64,000 bases of DNA from Methylocystis sp. (GTDB taxonomy: Bacteria > Pseudomonadota > Alphaproteobacteria > Rhizobiales > Beijerinckiaceae): positions 124,001-188,000 of the forward strand of contig JADCCX010000008.1 in the NCBI GenBank assembly GCA_020252485.1. Reading direction: 5' to 3'. Both the position numbers and the translations under genes were made by a program. A model generated the notes under the pieces. That model had not been told where the DNA came from, ran no database searches, and saw only the letters and a list, made by a program, of their open reading frames with translations. This document shows, piece by piece, positions 1-12,057 of this stretch (position 1 is the first letter of the stretch; each line of letters opens with the position of its first letter).

Positions 1-914
1 CTCCGGCAATCCGATGGCGACATGCCGAAGCGGCGCCGGAAGCTGCGGTTGAAATGGGAGATGTCGCCGAAGCCGGCTTCCATCGCTACGGCCGTGATTG
101 TCCAGCCGCGATGGAGCGGGCTCTCGAGCATCCGGCGAGCGCTATCGAGCCGCAGGTTCAAGGCGTAATGGGAGAAGGTCGTGCCCGCCTCTTCGAAGAG
201 CATCTGAATGTAGCGTGGCGAAATCCGCCGGGAGGCGGCGATGCTGCCCAGATCCCGCGTCGCGTCGCGCGCGAGATCGCCCTTGATGGCGGCCAGGCGG
301 CCGGCGCGGATGCCGCTCATGCGCTGCGGATCGCCAATGCCGCCGGAGCGGTCGAGGGCGACGGCGATGAGATCATAGACATGCGCGGCTGCAAGATGCC
401 GCAATTGCGGATCGGCGAGTTCCTCCGGCAGGGCCATGACATAGGCCTTGAGCAGGGAAAGAGCTTCCGTCTCGCGGGGGATGCACAGGGCGGCCGCTGC
501 TTCGGCACGGCCGGACAGCCGCAAAGCCGTCAGGGGCACACGAACCGAGAGATATGTCGCATCGCTGAAATCCAGAACGGCGGGCTCCCGGTAGACGAGG
601 AAGACGCCGTCTCCTGTCCTCGGTTCTCCGGCGCGGCGGCCTTGTTCGACCCGTATGTTCCCTTCCGCCTTCAGCATGAGGCAGACGGAATCCTCGCCGT
701 CGGCGAGCTTGCTGGCGGGCCGCTCCATTCTCGCCGTCAGCGATGACAGCATCTTCGCCCATCGCAGGCCGGGGCCGCGGTTCATCGCCATCGCCACGGG
801 ATGTCCCGGCGCGGCGCTGATGTCGAGCTGCACCGCTTCCTGGAAGAGGTCCTGAAGGGCCGGCACCCGGCGCTCATGCGCGAGCCCGTGCGTGCTGAAT
901 CGGAACGATTGCAA
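1..914 (-). CDS. AraC family transcriptional regulator (partial, C-terminus cut by the window edge)
   Basis: The reverse strand reads open from about 914 to base 1 with no stop. The N-terminal part resembles the AraC-binding-like (cupin_6) sensor domain. The C-terminal part is a clear AraC helix-turn-helix: it contains ISPRYIQMLFEEAG and the second-helix signature GFGDISHFNRSFRRRFGMSP. A DNA-binding activator or repressor is expected; its ligand is unknown. The start is uncertain. No good ATG lies near the N-terminus, so I chose the TTG at 914, which follows a purine-rich AGGAGAGG stretch and gives the FSTHGLAHERRV-type beginning seen in this family. It is divergent from the cupin gene at 1087, a possible target. 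Confidence 0.8.
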   Translation of the reverse strand, partial: MQSFRFSTHGLAHERRVPALQDLFQEAVQLDISAAPGHPVAMAMNRGPGLRWAKMLSSLTARMERPASKLADGEDSVCLMLKAEGNIRVEQGRRAGEPRTGDGVFLVYREPAVLDFSDATYLSVRVPLTALRLSGRAEAAAALCIPRETEALSLLKAYVMALPEELADPQLRHLAAAHVYDLIAVALDRSGGIGDPQRMSGIRAGRLAAIKGDLARDATRDLGSIAASRRISPRYIQMLFEEAGTTFSHYALNLRLDSARRMLESPLHRGWTITAVAMEAGFGDISHFNRSFRRRFGMSPSDCR

Positions 915-1086
915 GTCCCGCGCCCCTCTCCTGCCGAAGAACGGCCAGAAGATACGATGGACTCCCGACCCGCGCAATGTCGATGGCCGGATCACATCTG
1001 TTCGCTTCGCGCCAAGTTCGGCTTCGCTTCACGCCAAGACGGCGGCTGATCCGCCGCCTAGGTTGTGCAGGCAAAGGAGAAACACC

Positions 1087-1503
1087 ATGCGGATCATTAT
1101 CACGGCGGCCTTCGCCGCCCTCGTCGCGGCAGCGGCCAATCCGGCGTTTGCACAGCAGGCCCCGCCTGCGCCGCCGGCGGCATCGGCAGCGATCAAGCGC
1201 ATTCCCCTGCAACGCTTCGACGTGCCGGGAACGCCCTTCGAGACGGTTATCGGCATCGCCGAAATCGCGCCCAGCGTCGCGATCGGGCGGCACACCCATC
1301 CGGGGCCGGAATCGGGTTATCTGATCGAGGGAAGCTTCGAACTGCTGATCGCGGGCGAGCCTGCGCGCATGCTCAAGGCCGGCGATTCCTATGTCGTTCC
1401 GGCGGCCGTGGTCCACGACGCCAAAAGCGGCCCCCAGGGCGCCAAGGTCATCGCGACCTATGTGGTCACGAAAGGCCAGCCGCTCGCCACGCCTGCGCCG
1501 TGA
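1087..1503 (+). CDS. Secreted single-domain cupin protein
   Basis: 138 residues. An N-terminal signal peptide (MRIIITAAFAALVAAAANPAFAQQ) directs export to the periplasm. A small cupin barrel follows, with the metal-site pattern H-T-H-P-G-P-E-S-G-Y at about residues 76-85 and a later PAAVVHD motif. The ATG at 1087 is preceded by a strong AAAGGAG; the frame is open further upstream but lacks this signal. Small periplasmic cupins of this type bind a metal, but the substrate cannot be predicted. It is divergent from the AraC regulator, which may control it. Confidence 0.82.
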   Translation: MRIIITAAFAALVAAAANPAFAQQAPPAPPAASAAIKRIPLQRFDVPGTPFETVIGIAEIAPSVAIGRHTHPGPESGYLIEGSFELLIAGEPARMLKAGDSYVVPAAVVHDAKSGPQGAKVIATYVVTKGQPLATPAP

Positions 1504-1753
1504 CAGGCCTGGCCGCTGGCGGCTCCGTGACACGCCAACCCCATCCTCATTTCGAGGCGCTGGCCGAAGGCCAGCCTCGAGAAACCGGCAGGATGAGGCG
1601 CCACAGGCGGATGTGGTCTTGGCCGGATGTGGTCTTGGCCGGATGGTGTCTCGAGGCTCCCCCGGACCCAAGTCCGGGGGCAGCACCTCGACATGAGGGG
1701 CTTGGAGGATTGACTCTGGATTCGTCCGCTGCGCTCGCAAAGACGGAGAGGCC
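1504..1753. repeat. Gene-free spacer with palindromic and tandem repeats
   Basis: No gene is supported here. The spacer holds three repeat structures. A hairpin pairs GAGGCGCTGGCC with GGCCAGCCTCG around 1553-1580. A tandem repeat of GGATGTGGTCTTGGCC lies around 1608-1641. A near-perfect stem CCCCCGGAC-CCAA-GTCCGGGGG lies around 1661-1682. The mix looks like a REP-type dispersed intergenic element of Hyphomicrobiales. The last hairpin could also terminate transcription between the two converging genes, but it lacks a T-tract. Confidence 0.55.
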
Positions 1754-5386
<3,633 letters not shown>

Positions 5387-5420
5387 GCGCGCTTGCCTCG
5401 GATCGACGGTGTTTCTTGGT

Positions 5421-5469
5421 TGTCAGATAACATCGATAATTCGTTGACAAAAAGCAAGTGTCATCTAAC
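5421..5469. promoter_or_regulatory. Candidate operator/promoter between hydantoinase and TRAP operon
   Basis: Two similar 11-mers, TGTCAGATAAC (5421-5431) and TGTCATCTAAC (5459-5469), match at 9 of 11 positions with a 38-bp period. A TTGACA -35-like box lies at 5444-5449. The 136-bp spacer is AT-rich compared with its surroundings and separates two divergent transcription units. This suggests shared control by a GntR- or similar-family repressor. No regulator gene is adjacent, so this is inference. Confidence 0.4.
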
Positions 5470-5522
5470 TTGCGTGACAGAGGGCATTTGCGCAACGATG
5501 CTGCGCGAAGGGGAGCTGGAGA

Positions 5523-6125
5523 ATGACTATGCGTTCAAACAGCGGGGGAGAAGCCCATCCAGCCTCGGTAAATCCCGGCCTGTTTCGCCGCTTCCTCGAC
5601 GGACTCTATCTTGCCGGCGGCATTCTCGCCGGCATTTTTTTGATCGTGATCCTGCTTTTGATGATGGCCCTGTCGCTCGGGCGCCCGCTCGGGATCAATA
5701 TCCCGGCTGGTGACGAATTCGCCGCCTGGTCGATGGCGGCGATGTCGTTTCTGGGTTTGGCCTACACATTCAAGTCGGGAGACATGATCCGGGTGGGCCT
5801 GATCGTCGACAAGTTCGAGGGCCGCAAGAAGCAGGTGATCGAAGTTGTGGCTTTGCTGATCGGCCTGGGCTTCATCACCTTCTTCGCCTGGCACGCGACG
5901 TCATTCACCTACTATTCCTGGCTGCTGAACGATCGCGCCACCGGCGTCGTGCCGGTCCCCTTGTGGATCCCGCAACTGAGCTATTGCGGAGGCCTAATCC
6001 TGCTGGGCATCGCTTTTCTCGACGAGTTGATCCACGTCCTGATGGGCGGATTGCCGCGCTACGAAAAACCGAAGCCCAAGACGGCCGAGGAAGTCATCGA
6101 ACAAGCCATTCAAAGCGCGGTGTAG
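5523..6125 (+). CDS. TRAP transporter small permease (DctQ-type)
   Basis: 200 residues with four predicted membrane helices: starting near residues 28 (GGILAGIFLIVILLLMMAL), 68 (WSMAAMSFLGLAYTF), 105 (VVALLIGLGFITFFAW) and 151 (LSYCGGLILLGIAFLDEL). This is the DctQ topology. It forms the inner-membrane importer with the large permease that follows after two bases. The ATG at 5523 has GGGAG at 5511-5515. It is the first gene of a dctQ-dctM-dctP operon divergent from the hydantoinase. Confidence 0.88.
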   Translation: MTMRSNSGGEAHPASVNPGLFRRFLDGLYLAGGILAGIFLIVILLLMMALSLGRPLGINIPAGDEFAAWSMAAMSFLGLAYTFKSGDMIRVGLIVDKFEGRKKQVIEVVALLIGLGFITFFAWHATSFTYYSWLLNDRATGVVPVPLWIPQLSYCGGLILLGIAFLDELIHVLMGGLPRYEKPKPKTAEEVIEQAIQSAV

Positions 6126-6127
6126 TG

Positions 6128-7435
6128 ATGGACCTCGTATCAATCTCGCTGCTTTTGCTCATCTTCCTCATGATCCTTCTGGTCATGGGGGTGTGGATCG
6201 GCATCGCCTTGCTCGCCACCGGTTTCGTCGGCATGCAGTTCGTGGCCGGCAACATTCCGGCCGGCTCGGTCCTCGCCACCTCGATCTGGGGCAATTCCGC
6301 GTCCTGGGAACTGGCGGCCCTGCCTTTGTTCATCTGGATGGGGGAAATCCTGTTCCGGACGAAATTGTCGGAAGAAATGTTCCGCGGTCTGGCCCCATGG
6401 CTCAACCGGATTCCGGGCCGGCTGATGCATGTCAATGTGCTGGCCTGCGGCCTTTTCGGCTCTGTTTCGGGATCATCGGCTGCGACGACGGCGACCGTCG
6501 CCAAGATCGCGCTGCCGGAACTGTTGAAGCGCGGCTACAACGAGAAGATGGCGCTGGGATCGCTGGCGGGCGCGGGCACGCTTGGCATTCTCATTCCCCC
6601 GTCGATCACCATGGTCGTCTATGCCGTGGCGGCGAATGTCTCGATCATCCAGATCTTTCTGGCCGGGTTCATCCCCGGTTTGATCGTGATGGCGCTCTAT
6701 TCCGGCTACATCATCATCTGGCACCTGATCCGTAAGGATCAGGCTCCGCCGCCGGAGCCGAAGATGACCTTTCGCGAGAAGCTCTCGGAATCGAAGAATC
6801 TCATCCCCCTTTCGCTTCTCATTCTCTTTGTTTTTGCGGCTCTCGGGCTCGGCTGGGCCACGGCGACCGAATGCGCGGCATGGGGCGTTGTCGCCTCCTT
6901 CGCCATCGCCTGGTGGCAGGGGTTCCTTACCCGCGAGGCCTTCTGGCAAAGCGTGATGGGGACCGTGAAAGTCACCTGCATGATCATGCTGATCCTCGCC
7001 GGCGCCGGATTCATGAAGCAATCCATGGGCTATACGGGCATTCCGCTGGCGCTCTCGACCTGGGTCGACGGGCTCGGCCTCAGCCCCTATGCGCTGATTG
7101 CGGTGCTCACCGTCATGTACATCATTCTGGGCACCGCCCTCGACGGCATCTCCATGATCGTGCTGACCACCGCCGTGGTCCTGCCCATGATCGAGAGGGC
7201 TGGCTTCGACCTGATCTGGTTCGGCATTTTCATGGTGCTTGTCGTTGAAATGGCGGAGGTTTCGCCGCCCGTCGGCTTCAACCTCTTCGTCCTGCAGACA
7301 ATGTCGGGGCGCGACTCGAATTACGTCGCGCTGGCGGCGCTGCCGTTTTTCTTTTTGCTGGTTGTCGCCGTGGCGATCGTCACTGTCTTTCCCGGATTGG
7401 TCATGTGGTTGCCAAAACTGGTTTTTCCGGGCTGA
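6128..7435 (+). CDS. TRAP transporter large permease (DctM-type)
   Basis: 435 residues, the usual length for DctM, with about 12 hydrophobic segments. Family motifs are visible: GSVSGSSAATTATVAKIALPEL near residues 115-135, GAGTLGILIPPS near 150-160, and AEVSPPVGFNLFVLQ near 377-392. It is the ion-coupled channel subunit. I chose the ATG at 6128, two bases after the dctQ stop; the frame is open earlier, but those residues overlap dctQ and do not match the family. The binding-protein gene follows after 34 bases. Confidence 0.92.
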   Translation: MDLVSISLLLLIFLMILLVMGVWIGIALLATGFVGMQFVAGNIPAGSVLATSIWGNSASWELAALPLFIWMGEILFRTKLSEEMFRGLAPWLNRIPGRLMHVNVLACGLFGSVSGSSAATTATVAKIALPELLKRGYNEKMALGSLAGAGTLGILIPPSITMVVYAVAANVSIIQIFLAGFIPGLIVMALYSGYIIIWHLIRKDQAPPPEPKMTFREKLSESKNLIPLSLLILFVFAALGLGWATATECAAWGVVASFAIAWWQGFLTREAFWQSVMGTVKVTCMIMLILAGAGFMKQSMGYTGIPLALSTWVDGLGLSPYALIAVLTVMYIILGTALDGISMIVLTTAVVLPMIERAGFDLIWFGIFMVLVVEMAEVSPPVGFNLFVLQTMSGRDSNYVALAALPFFFLLVVAVAIVTVFPGLVMWLPKLVFPG

Positions 7436-7469
7436 ATGGCCTTCAACCTGCTCGAGGAGGAGCATAAAG

Positions 7470-8450
7470 ATGCAACGTAGAACTGTCCTAACAGCCGCTG
7501 CCGTCAGCGCCGTCTTCGGGATCCTGGGTTCGCCCGCGATCGCGCAGACCAAATGGAACCTGGCCGCCGCTTACTCGAACACGAACTTCCATACCGAGAA
7601 CCTCGTGGAATTCGCCAAGGATGTGGAGAGGCTGTCGGGCGGCAAGCTTTCCATCACCGTCCACGGCAACGCCTCGCTCTTCAAGGCGCCGGAAATCAAA
7701 CGCGCCGTCGCCACCGGACAGGCTCAGGTGGGTGAAGTGCTGATTTCGATCCACGAGAACGAGAACCCGCTGTTCGGCATCGATGTCGTGCCGTTCCTGG
7801 CGACATCCTTTGCCGATTCCAAGAAGCTCTGGACCGCCGTGAAACCGGACATCACGAAGGCGCTGGATGCGCAGGGTCTGATGGTGCTGTTCGCGGTGCC
7901 ATGGCCGCCGCAGGGCATCTATGCCAAGAAGGACCTGAACTCCGTCGCCGACATGAAGGGCCTCAAGTGGCGCGCCTACAACGTCGGCACCGCCCGGATC
8001 GCCGATATCGTGGGCGCCCAGCCGCTGACGATCCAGGCTGCGGAACTGCCGCAGGCGCTGGCGACCGGCGTGGTCGACAGCTTCATGTCGTCGGGCGCCA
8101 CCGGCTATGATTCGAAAGTCTGGGAGAGCCTCAGCCACTTCTACGATACGCAGGCCTGGCTTCCCAACAACGTGACCTTCGTCAACAAGGCCGCCTTCGC
8201 CGCGCTGGACAAGCCGACGCAGGAGGCCGTGCTGAAGGCCGCCGCCGAGGCCGAAGTGCGCGGCCGCAAGATCTCCGAGGAGAAGACCAACTGGTACTTC
8301 AAGGAGCTCGCCGCCAAGGGCATGAAGGTGCAGCCGCCCTCCCCCGCTTTCAAGGCGGAGCTCGCCAAGGTCGGCGAAACGCTGACGGCGGATTGGGCGA
8401 GGAAGGCCGGCGCCGCTGGCGAGGCCGCCGTCGCGGCCTACAAGAAGTAA
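7470..8450 (+). CDS. TRAP transporter periplasmic substrate-binding protein (DctP-type)
   Basis: 326 residues. The N-terminus MQRRTVLTAAAVSAVFGILGSPAIAQ is an export signal with a twin arginine. The DctP fold follows (ATGQAQVGEVLIS, MKGLKWRAYNVGTARIADIVGAQP, ELPQALATGVVDSFMSSG). It captures the substrate for the permeases encoded just upstream. The start at 7470 follows GAGGAGG at 7455-7461. Its ligand is unknown. The divergent hydantoinase makes a cyclic amide or an amino-acid derivative plausible. Confidence 0.9.
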   Translation: MQRRTVLTAAAVSAVFGILGSPAIAQTKWNLAAAYSNTNFHTENLVEFAKDVERLSGGKLSITVHGNASLFKAPEIKRAVATGQAQVGEVLISIHENENPLFGIDVVPFLATSFADSKKLWTAVKPDITKALDAQGLMVLFAVPWPPQGIYAKKDLNSVADMKGLKWRAYNVGTARIADIVGAQPLTIQAAELPQALATGVVDSFMSSGATGYDSKVWESLSHFYDTQAWLPNNVTFVNKAAFAALDKPTQEAVLKAAAEAEVRGRKISEEKTNWYFKELAAKGMKVQPPSPAFKAELAKVGETLTADWARKAGAAGEAAVAAYKK

Positions 8451-8578
8451 CCGATTGGCAACAAACGCTCCGGTCCGGCGGCACGCCGGGCCGGAAAACC
8501 GCCTTTTGCCGGATCGGCTGGCTTGATCGATCCGGCCATTTGACGCAAAGCTCGTGCGTGATGGAGAGGGGTTCTGCG

Positions 8579-9067
8579 ATGCGCTTCACACCGATGATGC
8601 TTGGCGTTCTGATGGCGATGACCGCCACGGCCGGGGCTTTCGCCAATTCGCCGCGCGTCAAGGCCGAAGACCGCGTCTTCGCCTATGACGCCCAGGTCGC
8701 CGCCTGCGACGATGCAGCGGTGCTGAACCGGATCAGCAGCCGCTTCGACTGGCGCGAGCCCGCCTACTGGAACTCGACGCTGGAGATAAGGGCATTCGAT
8801 CGGATCCGCCAAACGCATTTCCGTCCGAACGGATATGATCTGATTCCCCGCCGCTTTTGTACGGCGCGCGTGCTGCTTTCGAACGGGAAATACCATCGCC
8901 TTGATTACAACATCGTCGAGGATGCCGGCATCACCGGCTGGCAGGGCAGCCTTTTCCTGGGCCTGATCCAGTATCCGACGCCAGGGTCCTTCAATGTGGA
9001 ATGGTGCGTCTCGGGCCTTGATCGCTCAATGGTCTATGCGCCTGACTGCCTGATGGCGCGCCCTTGA
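8579..9067 (+). CDS. Conserved hypothetical secreted protein
   Basis: 162 residues with a signal peptide (MRFTPMMLGVLMAMTATAGAFA). The mature part has four cysteines, at about residues 45 (ACDD), 95 (RFCTAR), 141 (EWCVSG) and 155 (DCLMA), so disulfides are likely in the periplasm. I prefer the ATG at 8579 over the one at 8561 because GGAGAGGG lies at a suitable distance upstream and the signal peptide then begins normally. It overlaps the RNase T2 gene by four bases, so the two are translationally coupled. I do not recognise a named domain. Confidence 0.7.
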   Translation: MRFTPMMLGVLMAMTATAGAFANSPRVKAEDRVFAYDAQVAACDDAAVLNRISSRFDWREPAYWNSTLEIRAFDRIRQTHFRPNGYDLIPRRFCTARVLLSNGKYHRLDYNIVEDAGITGWQGSLFLGLIQYPTPGSFNVEWCVSGLDRSMVYAPDCLMARP

Positions 9068-9720
9068 AGCTCGCATCCGTCGCGCTGCTTGGCCTTTGGC
9101 TGGGAGCCTTGACGGCAACTCCCGCCCTTGCGCAGCGGGGCGGGACCCCGGGTGAGTTTGACTTTTATGTGCTGGCGCTCAGCTGGTCTTCGGGCTTCTG
9201 CGCGGTCGAGGGCGACAGCAAGGGCAGGGACCAATGCGCCGCGGGCTCTGGCATCGGCTTCACGGTCCATGGCCTCTGGCCGCAGAACGAGCGGGGCTAT
9301 CCGACTGAATGCGGGCCCGCAGGCCGCACGCCGTCGCGCGCCGCGATCGAACTGACCAGAGGCGTTTTCCCGAGCGAGCAGCTGGCGCGCCATCAATGGC
9401 GCAAGCACGGCACGTGCTCGGGCTCAAGCCCCGGCGACTATTTCCGCGATGCGAAGGCCGCGCGGGATATGATCGTGATACCGGCAGAATTGGCGAAGCC
9501 CGAGAAGGAAAGCCGCTGGCCGCCCATCGACATCGAGCGGGCCTTCGTCGCGGTCAATCCCGGTTTGCGCGCCGACATGATGGCGGTGTCCTGCCGCAAG
9601 GGCGTGTTCGATGAAGTGCGCATCTGCCTCTCGAAGGACCTGCGCTCGTTCCGTTCCTGTCAGGAGGTCGACCAGCGTGGTTGCCGGGCGCGCGAGATTA
9701 CGGCGCCTCCCGTACGCTAG
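9064..9720 (+). CDS. Ribonuclease T2 family protein (secreted)
   Basis: 218 residues starting at a TTG in a TTGA overlap with the preceding stop. The signal peptide is MKLASVALLGLWLGALTATPALAQ. Both catalytic segments of the T2 family are present: FTVHGLWP (CAS I, His about 69) and RHQWRKHGTC (CAS II, His about 115). The enzyme would cleave RNA in the periplasm or outside the cell through 2',3'-cyclic phosphate intermediates. Several cysteines outside the motifs suggest disulfides. The coupled upstream secreted protein might be a partner or inhibitor, but nothing in the sequence shows this. Confidence 0.9.
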   Translation: MKLASVALLGLWLGALTATPALAQRGGTPGEFDFYVLALSWSSGFCAVEGDSKGRDQCAAGSGIGFTVHGLWPQNERGYPTECGPAGRTPSRAAIELTRGVFPSEQLARHQWRKHGTCSGSSPGDYFRDAKAARDMIVIPAELAKPEKESRWPPIDIERAFVAVNPGLRADMMAVSCRKGVFDEVRICLSKDLRSFRSCQEVDQRGCRAREITAPPVR

Positions 9721-9822
9721 AGCGGTTGCCGATCTGACTGAATCAGATCGGCCGCTCTAAGCTCTTGATTTACCGCATTTTCTTTCGAAGAACCGGTATC
9801 CACTTCTTCGGAAAATGCTCTA
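9718..9822. repeat. Dispersed palindromic intergenic element (two hairpins)
   Basis: The first hairpin pairs TAGAGCGG (9718-9725) and CCGATCTGA (9729-9737) with TCAGATCGG (9743-9751) and CCGCTCTA (9752-9759), leaving a 5-base loop and a TTG bulge. The second pairs GCATTTTC...CGAAGAA with TTCTTCGGAAAATGC and ends at about 9822. The GCATTTTC...GGAAAATGCTCTA design is, from memory, a common repeated intergenic sequence in rhizobial genomes. It begins inside the stop codon of the RNase gene and may act as its terminator. Confidence 0.6.
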
Positions 9823-9920
9823 GCGGAGGCCGCCCGTTGCGCCAGATCGGGAGCAGGGTCCGGAGCCTGGCGCAATGCGCCGAAACACCAAGGGGTTCAT
9901 TCAAGCTTGAAAGAAACCAG

Positions 9921-10766
9921 ATGAATTACCGCCATGCCTACCACGCGGGGAACTTCGCTGACGTGTTCAAGCATGCGATCCTGGCGCGGATACTCCTCCA
10001 CCTCGCAGCGAAGGATACGCCCTTCCGCTATATGGATACCCATGCGGGCGTCGGCCTTTACGATCTCGCAGGGGAGGAAGCGCAAAAGACGGCCGAAGCC
10101 GCGAGCGGCGTCCGCCGTTTCCTCGCCGCGCCGCGCCCGCCGGCGATTGAGGAGCTGTTCAAGCCCTATCTTGCGGCGCTGAAAGCCTTCAACGCGCTCG
10201 AAGGCCTGCACTATCCCGGTTCCCCCATGATCGCCGCGCAGATGCTGCGCCCGGCCGACAGGCTGTCGCTAGCGGAGCTTCACCCGGAGGATGCCCGTGC
10301 ACTGCTGCGCCGCTTCCAGCGCGACCGCCGCGCGACTGTCGTCGCCATGGACGGCTGGCAGGCGCTCAAGGCCTGGCTCCCGCCGCCGGAGCGCCGCGGC
10401 ATGGTGCTGGTCGATCCGCCCTTCGAGCAGGAGGATGAGTTCGACCGCATGGCCGGAGCGCTTGAAGGCGCGCATCGGCGCTGGGCGACCGGAACGATCG
10501 CCTTTTGGTATCCGATCAAGGGGTGGCGCGAGGCCGACAGGTTCAGCCGCGCCGTCACGGCGCTCGCCATCCCCAGGACGCTCCGCCTCGAGATGCTCAT
10601 CGATGCGGAGGGCGACGACCGCAGCCTGAACGGCGCTGGCATGATCGTCGTCAATCCGCCCTGGACGCTGAAGGATGACGCATCCGTCATGCTGCCGTTC
10701 CTGACGCGGGCCATGGCGCGCGGCCCCAAGACACGTTGGCGCGTCGACTGGCTGCAAGGCGAATGA
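9921..10766 (+). CDS. rlmJ: 23S rRNA (adenine(2030)-N6)-methyltransferase RlmJ
   Basis: 281 residues. The N-terminus MNYRHAYHAGNFADVFKH is the RlmJ signature, and MDTHAGVGLYDL forms the S-adenosylmethionine loop. DPPFE near residue 166 is the catalytic (D/N)PP(F/Y) motif of N6-adenine methyltransferases. It modifies A2030 of 23S rRNA in the cytoplasm. I chose the ATG at 9921 because the conserved N-terminus begins there; the open frame upstream runs through the repeat element. Confidence 0.93.
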   Translation: MNYRHAYHAGNFADVFKHAILARILLHLAAKDTPFRYMDTHAGVGLYDLAGEEAQKTAEAASGVRRFLAAPRPPAIEELFKPYLAALKAFNALEGLHYPGSPMIAAQMLRPADRLSLAELHPEDARALLRRFQRDRRATVVAMDGWQALKAWLPPPERRGMVLVDPPFEQEDEFDRMAGALEGAHRRWATGTIAFWYPIKGWREADRFSRAVTALAIPRTLRLEMLIDAEGDDRSLNGAGMIVVNPPWTLKDDASVMLPFLTRAMARGPKTRWRVDWLQGE

Positions 10767-10860
10767 CAGGCATTCCGCCGGAAAAGGCGCTTCCACCGCC
10801 CTTGCGCCCTGCGCGCAGCTGTCGGAAGGATACGGCGCAAAGCAACGCCGGAGCCGTTCC

Positions 10861-11994
10861 ATGAGTCATTACGATGTGATCGTCGCCGGCGTGGGCGGCA
10901 TGGGCTCGGCTGCCTGCTACCACCTCGCCAAACGCGGCCGGAGAGTGCTTGGCCTCGAGCGCTTCGACCTTGGCCATGTCATGGGATCTTCCCACGGCCT
11001 GACGCGCATCATCCGCATCGCCTATTTCGAAGGCGAGCAATATGTGCCGCTGCTGAAGCGCGCCGCGATCCTCTGGGAGGAGACGGGGCGCGAGGCCGGC
11101 ACGCAGCTTTTCTACAAGACAGGCTCGCTGGATATCGCCCCCGAGGGCGCTGGCTTCGCCGAAAGCTCGCAGAAATCCTGCCTCGAACATGATCTGCCGC
11201 ATGAGATGCTGACGCGGGCGGAAATCGCCCGGCGTTACCCAGCCTTCACGCTGCCCGCGAGGCATATCGCCAATTGGCAGCCGGATGGCGGCTTCATCGC
11301 CTCCGAGCGCGGCATCTTCGCCCATGCAGGCCTCGCGATGAAGCATGGCGCGGAGCTCAGGTTCAACGAGCCCATCGTATCGTGGAAGATAACGCCCGCG
11401 GGCGGCGTCGAGGTCAGGACAGAACGCCAGACCTATACCGCCGGCAGCCTGGTGCTCGCCTCGGGCGCCTGGATGCCGGAACTCGTGCCCGTGCTCGGCC
11501 GCACCGAAACCATTGTGAAGCAGGCGATCGGCTGGTTCGGCGTGCGCAAACCCGAACTCTTTCAACCTGACAGGTTTCCCGTCTTCATCCTGACCGTCGA
11601 TGAAGGCAATTTCTATGGCTTTCCGCTCTGGGAGCATCCGGGCTTCAAGCTGGGGGGACCGCATTTCGCGCGCGAGCCGATCGATCCCAACAATCCGGAC
11701 CGGACGCCGAGCGCCAAACAAGTGGCCGCCATCCGCGATTGCCTGCGCAAATACATCCCCGATGCGGCGGGCGATCCGATGACCATCAAGGGCTGCATGT
11801 ATACCGTGACGCCCGATGAGCATTTCGTCGTGGACCGCCTGCCGGAGGCGCCCCAGGTGATCGTGCTTTCGCCCTGTTCGGGCCACGGCTACAAGTTCTG
11901 CAGCGTGCTCGGCGAAGTCGCGGCCGATCTGGTGACGAAAGGGTCGACGCCCTTCGATATCTCCAGCCTGTCGATCCGGCGCCTGGCTGCATGA
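10861..11994 (+). CDS. solA: FAD-dependent N-methyl amino acid oxidase (SolA/sarcosine oxidase family)
   Basis: 377 residues, matching monomeric sarcosine/N-methyltryptophan oxidases. The FAD Rossmann motif is at the start (YDVIVAGVGGMGSAACYHLAKRG). The C-terminal PCSGHGYKF motif carries the cysteine that binds FAD covalently in this family. MGSSHGLTRIIRIAY is the family substrate/flavin motif. The reaction is oxidative demethylation of an N-methyl amino acid, giving the amino acid, formaldehyde and hydrogen peroxide; the precise substrate is uncertain. An EamA-type exporter follows 63 bases downstream. Confidence 0.85.
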   Translation: MSHYDVIVAGVGGMGSAACYHLAKRGRRVLGLERFDLGHVMGSSHGLTRIIRIAYFEGEQYVPLLKRAAILWEETGREAGTQLFYKTGSLDIAPEGAGFAESSQKSCLEHDLPHEMLTRAEIARRYPAFTLPARHIANWQPDGGFIASERGIFAHAGLAMKHGAELRFNEPIVSWKITPAGGVEVRTERQTYTAGSLVLASGAWMPELVPVLGRTETIVKQAIGWFGVRKPELFQPDRFPVFILTVDEGNFYGFPLWEHPGFKLGGPHFAREPIDPNNPDRTPSAKQVAAIRDCLRKYIPDAAGDPMTIKGCMYTVTPDEHFVVDRLPEAPQVIVLSPCSGHGYKFCSVLGEVAADLVTKGSTPFDISSLSIRRLAA

Positions 11995-12057
11995 CGGCTG
12001 AATGCGGCAGGCGCAGCAGAGCCGCCCTGTGATGACCGCGATGCTCCGCAATCCGCC

